Shown here: piece after piece, positions 1 through 5,563 of the stretch
How positions within the stretch are numbered: position 1 is the first letter of the stretch
How the letters are laid out: every line of letters begins with the position of its first letter
Origin: JBCCTX01 sp039197765
GTDB taxonomy: Bacteria > Bacteroidota > Bacteroidia > J057
Direction of reading: 5' to 3'
Length of the DNA: 6,690 bases
Assembly: GCA_039197765.1 (NCBI GenBank)
Contig: JBCCTX010000391.1
Location: 1-6,690, forward strand
Program-made: the position numbers and the translations under genes
Notes under the pieces: model-generated
Databases searched by the model: none
What the model saw: the letters and a program-made list of their open reading frames with translations, nothing else
What the model was told of the DNA's origin: nothing

Positions 1-605
1 GAGGGAGGCAGTAAGACAATCTGGTTTTTAAACAATCTTAATGTTTGAAGCTCACGAAGATTCCCTATTGACTCAGGTAGGAATTGGAGTTGATTTTCAT
101 TGAATTCTGCGAATTCTAATGCCCCCAGGTCTCCAAATGTTGTAGGTAAACTGGTCAAGCTACTGTTGGCAATATACAACGATCTAAGGCTACTTAAATT
201 ACCAAAACTAGCTGGTAGCTCCGTTAGGATTGAACCCATTAAATACAGATTCGTTAACGCACTGAGTTCTCCAAATGAATTGGGAAGCTCTGCGACCAAC
301 GTCTGGTCCAGATAGAATGTATGAACGGATTTAAGTTTACCAATGGACTGAGGCAATTGGGTTATAGGATTCCCAGCAAGCACCAATTCCTCAAGATAAA
401 TTAAGTCGCCTAAGGTTTCTGGAATTTCCCCTACTAGGTTATTGCCTCCGAGGGTGAGTAAGGTGACTGTATTGCTATCTCCACATATGACTCCTTCCCA
501 GTTATTTTCGCACGGGCATCCTACGCCCCAATTTGCCTGGCGTCTCCAGTTTATTCCCCCGGTTTGATTGTAAATTTCCATCAATGCCTCAAAATTCTTC
601 TCACA
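1..605 (-). repeat. LRR N-terminal cap and at least seven leucine-rich repeats, residues 1594-1794, cut by window edge
   Basis: The region opens with a plant-type LRR N-cap, ALMEIYNQTGG..W and NW..GCPCENNWEGVIC (residues about 1600-1635). A first repeat of the LxGEIPETLGD type follows, then five 23-residue repeats of the L..L..L.L..N.L..LP.S(F/I)G. type starting at residue 1661. A sixth begins at 1776 and is cut at residue 1794. Such LRRs form a curved protein-binding surface. The array probably continues beyond base 1, and any C-terminal secretion signal would lie there as well. Confidence 0.9.
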
Positions 606-3600
606 GGGAGTTAATACTTCTTCTACACATCCATAAACCTCTATTTCGGCTACATGGAGCGCGGAGTTGACTCCATCATCGGGAAGTTGAATACGTACGT
701 ACCGACCTGAGGCTGAGATGGGAATGGAAATGATTGAGTCTGTTGGGATACCTGTAAGCTGTGCGTGCGAAATAAATGGATCTGACAGCAAATCTGCCAA
801 ACGAGTCGTATCCCCAAATGGTTCGGGGGAGATCAGTACATACAGGTCTCTTAGACGATCTTGGCAACAGCTTGTCCGGTTATAAATGCTTACCGACTCT
901 ACTGCTGAATTTTCTCCCAGATCTACCTCCCACCAAGGAGAAGTTTCGCTCTGGGTATGCTGGAGGGAAGCATTGGTACCCCAAGGGCTACCCTGGCCAT
1001 CTACAATGCCGTCTACCGCGATGGATGCAAGTCCGTCTCCATAGGTAGTTGATTGCCTTGCAGCCTTACCCCAAGCAAGATTTGTGGGCATTATGCATCC
1101 TGTAGTATCTTCCGTACAGGAAATATCAAACGTATACACAGCCCCATTATCTGCTTCGGGGCTATCTTCCCCAAAGGCCCCTACGAGGAGCTCGTCCTTT
1201 GAAATCCCTGCTGCAAGACCAAAACTCGCTCCGCCAACGCTATTGGCCGCCACGATTTCAGGATATTCCTTCCATTCAGCTTCTCCCTCTTTAAACATAA
1301 ATAAGGCTCCTGAACTCCCCCTTTTATTTGCTCCAACTAATGCAATATCTGCCTGTAAATGGACAAAGGCACCAAATTCATCTCCATCCGCTCCATTCTC
1401 CAGCATCCATTTCTCCTGTTGCTCCCACGATCCTGATTGGTATTCATAAAGGTAGGCTCCTCCCGTTTGCAGCCCATTTCTCTCTGCCTTGAAGGCTCCT
1501 ATTAATGCGCGATCTCCCTGAAGAGAGATACTTACCCCAAAATTATCTCCCATTTGTCCATCCAAGGCGGTAATTTTATCAACAATTTCCCAGGAATCGC
1601 CCACCTTTTCAGATACATATACAGCCCCTTGCTCAGCATTATCGCTTCTAGCAGCAATGAGAATACGCTCTCCCGAGACCACTGCACGAGAACCGAACTT
1701 CCTTGCAGCTTGTCCATCATTTGCAACTAGCTTTTTCTTTTCTACCCATTGATTTTCTTCGTACTCGTAGACATAGGCTTCCTCTCCCAAAAAGGAACCT
1801 ACTACAGCTGTTTTCCCAGAAATACCCAATCCAGATCCAAAGAAATCTCCTGCTTGTACCCCACTACCCACTACGCGCTGCTTCTGCACCCAGACGCCAT
1901 TTTCCTTGTGGAAAAAGTAGGCAGCACCTGCATCAAGTCCATTTGATTCCTCATAGGACCCTATTAGGGCCCAATCCCCTGATATAGCCAGCGCTATTCC
2001 AAAGAAAGCCTCAAGTCTGGGCGTATCGGGAAATAAACGGTCAACTAGCACCCAGTCTTCTCCCTGTTTTTGCAATACCCCAACAGATCCAGAGTTGAAA
2101 TTATCGGGTAGGCCTGTGAAATCGGGCTCATCCCATCGGGCACCGACCAGCGCCTCGTCACCCTGGACGACCAGTTTATATCCAAAGTGATTCCCGGTCA
2201 TACGTCCTTGGGCTTGTAAAGGATCTATTATCCGCTGCCCTTCTGTGATTGCTAGTCCATTTTCTTCACTCACTATGTGAACCATTTGGCTCTCAGAATT
2301 CCCTACACTATCCTTTACGACTACTAAGTAGTCTCCCCAATCTAGGTTTTGGAAAACTGCTTGGGAAGTAAAGGAACATCCTCCGTCTATGGAGAAGCTG
2401 TAGGGTCCTTGGCCTCCGGAAAGATTCTCTATAGAAATGACTCCCACACTTTCTGACAAACATATTGCGTTGGTCGTATTCACAGAAAAACTAATCGGCT
2501 GTACCTGATTTTCGTCTACACAGCCATATACCTCTACCTCCGCTATATGAAGCGGAGAATTCACCCCATCATCTGGAAGTTGGAGCCTTACATAGCGGCC
2601 TGTAGCCGCAAATGAGAACGTAAGGATCGTATCGGAAGGTATACCTGTAAGTTGAACATGGGTAATGTTGGAGTTTGTCAATAAATCTTCCAAGCTCGCA
2701 GAAGGGCTAAAGGGTTCTGAAGCAACCAATACATATACATTGCTTAGTCGGTCTTGACAGCAACTGGTTCGATTATAAATCCGTACACTGTCTACATTAG
2801 CAATCTCTTCCAGATCCACTTCCCACCAAGGGGAAGCTTCACTCTGCGTATGTTGGAGGGAGGCATTGGCTCCCCAAGGACTTCCCTGTCCTGCAGTGTT
2901 TCCATCTACAGCTATGGTTGGTACTCCATTTCCATAAGTGCTGGACTGACTGGAGGGTTTCCCAAACGCTAGATTAGTGGACTGACAGTCAGAAGGAGAA
3001 CAACTCAGTACATTACCTGTAAAGCCTGTAAATTCCCCTTTACCGACTTGAACCGAGCCATCATTGGGCTCATCAAAATTGAAATTCGTGTTCAGTCGGT
3101 CGAATAATATTTCGGGACTGAGACGCTCATCTTTTATTGAGAATTCTAGGGTTCCAATACTTATCCACTCATTTTGTGTTATTTCAGGACAGCTAAATTG
3201 CTCTGTATTCAGTAACATGGTAAGGTTGAATAAACCTGGGAAAGAGATAACATTGTAGGAGTGCTGATCCCAAGCCTCTACGATACCTGCAATACACCTA
3301 TCGCTTCCATCAAAGGACAACGATTGGTAGTTTTGAAATTGAAGAGCAGATTCATTAAACTTTAAAAGGATAGAGCTAGTCCCGATTTTGAATACTTGTC
3401 CATTTGCAGCGCGTATTTGTAAGGTCGTATAGAGGGTATTGTTCTCACAATCCAACGAATCCACAATTCGCAGATCTGCAAATGGGTCCAAATCGGACTG
3501 TGGTACAACTGTTATCGTTTGAGTTACCGTATCATTGGCTCCCTGGTTATCTACAACAATGAGTCTTGCTGTGTAAGAACCCACTGCATCATACACGTGA

Positions 3601-5384
3601 GTTATGTACCTTCCTTCTCCCCCAGTCCCATCTCCAAAGTCCCAATTATATGCTACAATTTCCCCATCTGAATCAGAAGAGCCATTTGCGAAGAACTCTG
3701 CTAAAAGAGGTACTGAACCTGTTTGAGGATCTACTATAAAACTGGCAACAGGAGGTTGATTAGGCTCAGAAACACTCACCATGATAGCGATTGTATCCTT
3801 AGCTCCCAAGTTATCCGTTACAACCAGCTTAACAATATTATCCCCTTTGGCAGTGTAGGTATACTGAAAACTCTCCCCAGATGAAGTCAACCCATTTCCC
3901 AAATCCCATTCATAACTACTAATCGATCCATCTGAATCTGTAGAAGCAGAAGCGTCAAAGTTTACCACTAGCGGTGCCTGACCACTTCTAGGAGTGGCGG
4001 TAAAGGAGGCAACCGGAGGACTATTTTCTTCGCATTCCAATATATTTCCTTCTAAGCCTTGGAAATTTCCTTTACCCACTTGAACTGAGCCATCATTGGG
4101 TTGATCGATATTGAAATTGGTATTTGATATATTAAAAAACAAGCTCGGAGAAAGGCCCTCATCTAGAATTGAAAAGCTAATTTCTCCAATGTCAGTCCAC
4201 TCATTGGGTTGTATGCTGGGGCAACTAAATTGTTCTGAATTAAGGACCATTGTCAGGTTAAAGACCCCTGAGATGGAAATGCCGTCAACCGTATGATCGT
4301 CCCATGAAGATGCTACGCCAACTACACATAGATCACTACCATCAAAATTTAGGGACTGATAACTTGAAAATTGTAAGGCAGCATCATTGTAGGTACACAA
4401 AATAGAAGTGGTTCCTACACTAAAACTATCTATAGAGGCTCCCCGTATCTGAATTCGCGCCTTAAAGATACCATTGGGGCATTCCATAGAAGGCAGAAAG
4501 CGTAAGTCTGCTGTAGGATCAGAAGGGGTAGAAAGCGTTGTGAAATCAGGTCCAGGAACATAGACCCACTCTGCGGACTCTTCACATAGTATGCGGGCCT
4601 CCCATTCATATGTAGTAGCAGGTTCAAGCGCTGTAAGTTCTGCATGCAGTCTAGACTCATTGCCTACATTCACTACCACTCCTTCTATCCAATCTATCTC
4701 GCCTTGCTCTCTGTACCGATAATATTCATACCCCACCACCAAGGTATTGGTCAATGACCAATCGATCCTTGCAGAAGTAGCAGTTATTTGGTCCACTTTC
4801 ATAAGAGCGGTCTGATCTGCTTCATTTATGCAGGAAGGCTCTTCCGAACAGCCCCAAACCTCGACCTCTGCAACATTCAAAATTCCTTGGCCTAACAGCT
4901 GTATCCGTACATATTTTCCAGTTAGCCCTAGCGCAACGTTAACCCGTTCTGCCACTGTTCCCTCCACAAAAACTGTATCCACAGATGAACTTACAAGGAG
5001 GGTATCCAGTGAGGCCCCTTCTTGAAAGGGGGTTTCCGAAATTAACACGTAAAAGTCGCTCAAACGATCTGCACAACAATCCGTTCGGTTGTAGAGGACT
5101 AAGCTATCTAATGCCTGAGATTCCGCTAGTTCAACCTGCCACCAGGGCTGAAGCTCGTTCTGCGTATGAGTGATGGAGGGATTGGCTCCCCATGGCCCTC
5201 TGGATCCATCTGTATCTCCATCGACTGCAATACTAGAAACACCCAAACCGTAAAGGCTGGATTGGGCCGTCGACTGGGCAGCAGCTAAATTCTCAGAATT
5301 CTGGCAAGACTGCCCCAATATGCAATTAGGGAAGGAAAATAGTAAGAGATAGGCAAAAAGGGAATAGGATGAAATAAACTTCAT
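1..5384 (-). CDS. Giant secreted modular adhesin/lectin (three fucolectin-like domains, FN3, PKD, SprB-like, FG-GAP propeller, LRR); 3' end outside window
   Basis: Reading the minus strand from the ATG at 5382-5384 gives 1,794 sense codons with no stop, and the frame is still open at base 1, so the gene is C-terminally partial. The start is the first ATG after an in-frame TAG at 5424-5426 and is followed at once by a signal peptide; no Shine-Dalgarno is visible, as is usual in Bacteroidota. Domain order by residue: signal peptide 1-24; fucolectin-like 32-179; FN3-like about 192-284; cohesin-like A 290-451; PKD 455-541 and 544-627; cohesin-like B 634-795; fucolectin-like 804-955; SprB-like about 961-1037; seven FG-GAP repeats about 1044-1421; fucolectin-like 1435-1586; LRR cap and repeats 1594-1794. 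No catalytic domain is seen. The inferred role is multivalent binding of fucose-like glycans and proteins at the cell surface or in the medium. Type IX secretion is likely from the company of SprB and PKD modules, but the diagnostic C-terminal domain lies beyond the edge. Confidence 0.95.
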   Translation of the reverse strand, partial: MKFISSYSLFAYLLLFSFPNCILGQSCQNSENLAAAQSTAQSSLYGLGVSSIAVDGDTDGSRGPWGANPSITHTQNELQPWWQVELAESQALDSLVLYNRTDCCADRLSDFYVLISETPFQEGASLDTLLVSSSVDTVFVEGTVAERVNVALGLTGKYVRIQLLGQGILNVAEVEVWGCSEEPSCINEADQTALMKVDQITATSARIDWSLTNTLVVGYEYYRYREQGEIDWIEGVVVNVGNESRLHAELTALEPATTYEWEARILCEESAEWVYVPGPDFTTLSTPSDPTADLRFLPSMECPNGIFKARIQIRGASIDSFSVGTTSILCTYNDAALQFSSYQSLNFDGSDLCVVGVASSWDDHTVDGISISGVFNLTMVLNSEQFSCPSIQPNEWTDIGEISFSILDEGLSPSLFFNISNTNFNIDQPNDGSVQVGKGNFQGLEGNILECEENSPPVASFTATPRSGQAPLVVNFDASASTDSDGSISSYEWDLGNGLTSSGESFQYTYTAKGDNIVKLVVTDNLGAKDTIAIMVSVSEPNQPPVASFIVDPQTGSVPLLAEFFANGSSDSDGEIVAYNWDFGDGTGGEGRYITHVYDAVGSYTARLIVVDNQGANDTVTQTITVVPQSDLDPFADLRIVDSLDCENNTLYTTLQIRAANGQVFKIGTSSILLKFNESALQFQNYQSLSFDGSDRCIAGIVEAWDQHSYNVISFPGLFNLTMLLNTEQFSCPEITQNEWISIGTLEFSIKDERLSPEILFDRLNTNFNFDEPNDGSVQVGKGEFTGFTGNVLSCSPSDCQSTNLAFGKPSSQSSTYGNGVPTIAVDGNTAGQGSPWGANASLQHTQSEASPWWEVDLEEIANVDSVRIYNRTSCCQDRLSNVYVLVASEPFSPSASLEDLLTNSNITHVQLTGIPSDTILTFSFAATGRYVRLQLPDDGVNSPLHIAEVEVYGCVDENQVQPISFSVNTTNAICLSESVGVISIENLSGGQGPYSFSIDGGCSFTSQAVFQNLDWGDYLVVVKDSVGNSESQMVHIVSEENGLAITEGQRIIDPLQAQGRMTGNHFGYKLVVQGDEALVGARWDEPDFTGLPDNFNSGSVGVLQKQGEDWVLVDRLFPDTPRLEAFFGIALAISGDWALIGSYEESNGLDAGAAYFFHKENGVWVQKQRVVGSGVQAGDFFGSGLGISGKTAVVGSFLGEEAYVYEYEENQWVEKKKLVANDGQAARKFGSRAVVSGERILIAARSDNAEQGAVYVSEKVGDSWEIVDKITALDGQMGDNFGVSISLQGDRALIGAFKAERNGLQTGGAYLYEYQSGSWEQQEKWMLENGADGDEFGAFVHLQADIALVGANKRGSSGALFMFKEGEAEWKEYPEIVAANSVGGASFGLAAGISKDELLVGAFGEDSPEADNGAVYTFDISCTEDTTGCIMPTNLAWGKAARQSTTYGDGLASIAVDGIVDGQGSPWGTNASLQHTQSETSPWWEVDLGENSAVESVSIYNRTSCCQDRLRDLYVLISPEPFGDTTRLADLLSDPFISHAQLTGIPTDSIISIPISASGRYVRIQLPDDGVNSALHVAEIEVYGCVEEVLTPCEKNFEALMEIYNQTGGINWRRQANWGVGCPCENNWEGVICGDSNTVTLLTLGGNNLVGEIPETLGDLIYLEELVLAGNPITQLPQSIGKLKSVHTFYLDQTLVAELPNSFGELSALTNLYLMGSILTELPASFGNLSSLRSLYIANSSLTSLPTTFGDLGALEFAEFNENQLQFLPESIGNLRELQTLRLFKNQIVLLPP
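627..1082 (-). repeat. Fucolectin-like (FTP) domain, copy 3, residues 1435-1586
   Basis: It has the same length (152 residues) as copy 2 and is 101/152 identical to it. Landmarks are NLAWGKAARQS, the AVDG loop, SPWWEVDLGE, YNRTSCCQDRL, GRYVRIQLP and VAEIEVYGC. Putative sugar contacts are His1476, Arg1503, Cys1506-Cys1507 and Arg1510. It lies between the FG-GAP propeller and the LRR region. The preceding linker carries Cys1423 and Cys1430, mirroring the Cys-rich linker before copy 2. Confidence 0.88.
1122..2255 (-). repeat. Seven FG-GAP repeats, probable seven-bladed beta-propeller, residues about 1044-1421
   Basis: Seven FG motifs occur at Phe residues 1067, 1128, 1182, 1230, 1282, 1337 and 1388, spaced 48-61 residues. 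Each is followed after about ten residues by a hydrophobic strand of the ALVGA/ALIGS type, with a GA.Y.Y/F strand and a W-containing strand later in the blade. This is the FG-GAP_2-like pattern found in Bacteroidota and integrin-like proteins. Seven units fit one closed propeller, a scaffold for protein or ligand binding. The fourth unit has ILIAA in place of the usual Gly strand end. The propeller is bracketed by fucolectin copies 2 and 3. Confidence 0.88.
2274..2504 (-). other. SprB-like repeat domain, residues about 961-1037
   Basis: The segment has the SprB-type pattern: a strand with NTTNAICLSESVGVISIE, then GGQGPYSFSIDGG, then FQNL..GDYLVVVKDSVGN. SprB is the gliding adhesin of Flavobacterium, and this repeat is common in large Bacteroidota surface proteins. 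Only one copy is present here. It acts as a joint between fucolectin copy 2 and the FG-GAP propeller. Boundaries are approximate. Confidence 0.75.
2520..2975 (-). repeat. Fucolectin-like (FTP) domain, copy 2, residues 804-955
   Basis: It has the same fold signature as copy 1: NLAFGKPSSQS, AVDGNT, SPWWEVDL, YNRTSCCQDRL, GRYVRLQLP and IAEVEVYGC. Putative fucose contacts are His845, Arg872, Cys875-Cys876 and Arg879. The His-to-Arg distance is 27 residues and the Arg-to-Arg distance is 7, identical to copies 1 and 3. It shares 101 of 152 residues with copy 3 by ungapped hand alignment, so these two are the recent pair. It follows cohesin-like domain B after a short Cys-containing linker. Confidence 0.88.
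3000..3485 (-). repeat. Cohesin-like four-cysteine domain B (unnamed family), residues 634-795
   Basis: This is the second copy of the 162-residue unit and aligns with domain A without gaps. Cysteines at 646, 697, 732 and 795 match those of domain A. The best-conserved stretches are LQF..YQSL.FDGSD.C, FNLTM.LN.EQFSCP and PNDGSVQVGKG near the end. DNA similarity between the copies is also evident, for instance around 3041-3090 against 4075-4125, which indicates duplication inside the gene rather than two separate acquisitions. Function is unknown. Confidence 0.65.
3504..4022 (-). repeat. Two tandem PKD domains, residues 455-541 and 544-627
   Basis: Both units begin with PPVASF and carry the PKD signature around the middle: SYEWDLGNG in the first and AYNWDFGDG in the second, each preceded by a SDSDG/TDSDG turn. 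Each is followed by a Y.Y or HVY strand and a L.V.DN.GA.DT end. The second matches the canonical WDFGDG, while the first is slightly degenerate (Leu-Gly-Asn). PKD domains are Ig-like spacers in extracellular proteins and are common in Bacteroidota secreted enzymes and adhesins. The pair sits exactly between the two cohesin-like copies. Confidence 0.93.
4032..4517 (-). repeat. Cohesin-like four-cysteine domain A (unnamed family), residues 290-451
   Basis: This is the first copy of a duplicated 162-residue unit. It opens with ADLRF, contains FNLTMVLN and FSCPSIQPNEW, and closes with NDGSVQVGKG..QG..GN..EC. Cysteines at residues 302, 353, 388 and 451 are matched exactly in domain B, suggesting two disulfides; Cys330 is extra here. 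A hand alignment gives 91 identities in 162 positions with domain B and no gaps. The alternation of hydrophobic residues suggests a beta-sandwich resembling cohesin-type or carbohydrate-binding domains. Similar segments are known to me only from uncharacterised Bacteroidota surface proteins, so function is unknown and the cohesin likeness is an inference. Confidence 0.65.
4533..4811 (-). other. Fibronectin type III-like domain, residues about 192-284
   Basis: The segment has the FN3 pattern: an opening stretch with ITATSARIDW (B-strand Trp), a YEYYRYRE strand, the ELTALEPATTYEWEARI stretch with the L.PATTYEW signature before the F strand, and a closing FTTLS. Such domains usually act as spacers in bacterial surface proteins. 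It lies between fucolectin copy 1 and cohesin-like domain A. Boundaries are approximate. Confidence 0.75.
4848..5291 (-). repeat. Fucolectin-like (FTP, F5/8C-type) domain, copy 1, residues 32-179
   Basis: This is a galactose-binding-fold domain of the eel fucolectin / tachylectin-4 / pentraxin-1 (FTP) type. Diagnostic parts are an N-terminal NLA..Q, an AVDG calcium-loop-like segment, PWWQVEL, NRTDCCADRL and the closing VAEVEVWGC. The likely sugar-binding set is His73, Arg100, the adjacent pair Cys103-Cys104 and Arg107; in the family such a His-Arg-Arg triad and vicinal disulfide contact fucose. This copy keeps Asp before the CysCys pair, as in the animal lectin as I remember it, whereas copies 2 and 3 have Ser. 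It is slightly shorter (148 residues) than the other two and clearly more diverged from them. It sits directly after the signal peptide and is thus the N-terminal tip of the mature protein. Sugar specificity is inferred from the family. Confidence 0.85.
5313..5384 (-). other. Signal peptide of the giant adhesin (residues 1-24)
   Basis: The N-terminus has a lysine at position 2, a hydrophobic core from about residue 9 to 18 (LFAYLLLFSF) and a likely signal peptidase I site after Gly24 (CILG before QS). Cys21 is not in a lipobox (FPNC lacks the small residues at -1 and -3 typical of lipoproteins), so a secreted rather than lipidated protein is inferred. It fits Sec export to the periplasm followed by type IX or other outer-membrane transport. 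Confidence 0.85.
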
Positions 5385-5446
5385 GTACTGTCTGTTTACA
5401 ATAAAAAGAGAGGGAGGGAACAGCTAATTACTCCCATGGACAGGCA

Positions 5447-5453
5447 CAAAGTA
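5447..5453 (-). promoter_or_regulatory. Weak candidate -7 element for the giant adhesin gene
   Basis: On the minus strand the sequence TACTTTG resembles the Bacteroidota -7 consensus TAnnTTTG but has one spacer base too few. It lies 62 bp before the ATG. No clear TTTG -33 box is seen at the expected distance; the upstream sequence is only AT-rich. This is a tentative call based on position and resemblance. Confidence 0.2.
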
Positions 5454-5495
5454 CTAAATATTCATGCTTATTAAAATATATAAATATTAATTTAC

Positions 5496-5523
5496 AATGA
5501 TTAAAATCATTTGGTTTTAACCA
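5496..5523. repeat. Two adjacent short palindromes in the intergenic region
   Basis: Bases 5496-5502 (AATGATT) and 5505-5511 (AATCATT) form a 7-bp inverted repeat with a 2-bp centre. Bases 5512-5516 (TGGTT) and 5519-5523 (AACCA) form a 5-bp one directly next to it. The centres are too tight for good RNA hairpins, so a protein-binding site upstream of the adhesin gene is as likely as a terminator. Chance is also possible in such AT-rich DNA. Confidence 0.3.
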
Positions 5524-5527
5524 TAGG

Positions 5528-5563
5528 AAAAAAAATTGAACAAGGGTATAATTTAGAGCCTTC
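5528..5563 (-). terminator. Possible weak terminator after the reductase gene
   Basis: Just downstream of the reductase stop, the minus strand has an eight-T run (5528-5535). It is preceded by a possible 4-bp AAGG/CCTT pairing with a long loop. The stem is poor, so this is at most a weak intrinsic terminator; the oligo-T run is the only firm observation. Confidence 0.2.

Larger units (their letters stand above)
5385..5563. other. AT-rich intergenic region between reductase and adhesin genes
   Basis: These 179 bp separate two genes on the same strand. The core 5455-5540 is strongly AT-rich and holds the two small palindromes and an oligo-T run (minus strand). The part next to the adhesin start is purine-rich on the plus strand (5403-5420). 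The length and AT content suggest that the adhesin gene is transcribed from its own promoter rather than only by read-through. No RNA gene or coding frame is apparent. Confidence 0.6.

Noticed and set aside
1122..2255. Integrin-like calcium-binding FG-GAP domain
   Set aside because: The blades lack an obvious DxDxDG calcium loop after the FG motif; they match the bacterial FG-GAP_2 style better.
627..4517. Repeated segments as a mobile element or CRISPR-like array
   Set aside because: The repeats are in-frame protein domains with diverged DNA, no inverted ends, no transposase and no regular short spacers.
676..4660. Minus-strand short frames 676-867, 1532-1726 and 4430-4660 as separate genes or signs of frameshift
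   Set aside because: They are in other frames than the giant gene, which reads through these positions without a break and with intact domain spacing.
100..5173. Many short plus-strand open frames (for example 100-315, 1084-1449, 1703-1987, 2754-2972, 4111-4296, 4828-5025) that might be antisense genes
   Set aside because: All lie opposite the continuous minus-strand frame, whose translation gives recognisable domains throughout. The plus-strand products show no domain pattern, and similar ones recur opposite repeated domains, as expected of shadows.
5313..5384. Lipoprotein signal peptide ending at Cys21
   Set aside because: The residues before Cys21 (FPN) do not fit a lipobox, while a good signal peptidase I site follows at Gly24.
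5547..5552. TATAAT on the plus strand as a -10 promoter box
   Set aside because: No plus-strand gene follows, Bacteroidota primary promoters do not use this box, and it lies in an AT-rich spacer where chance matches are common.
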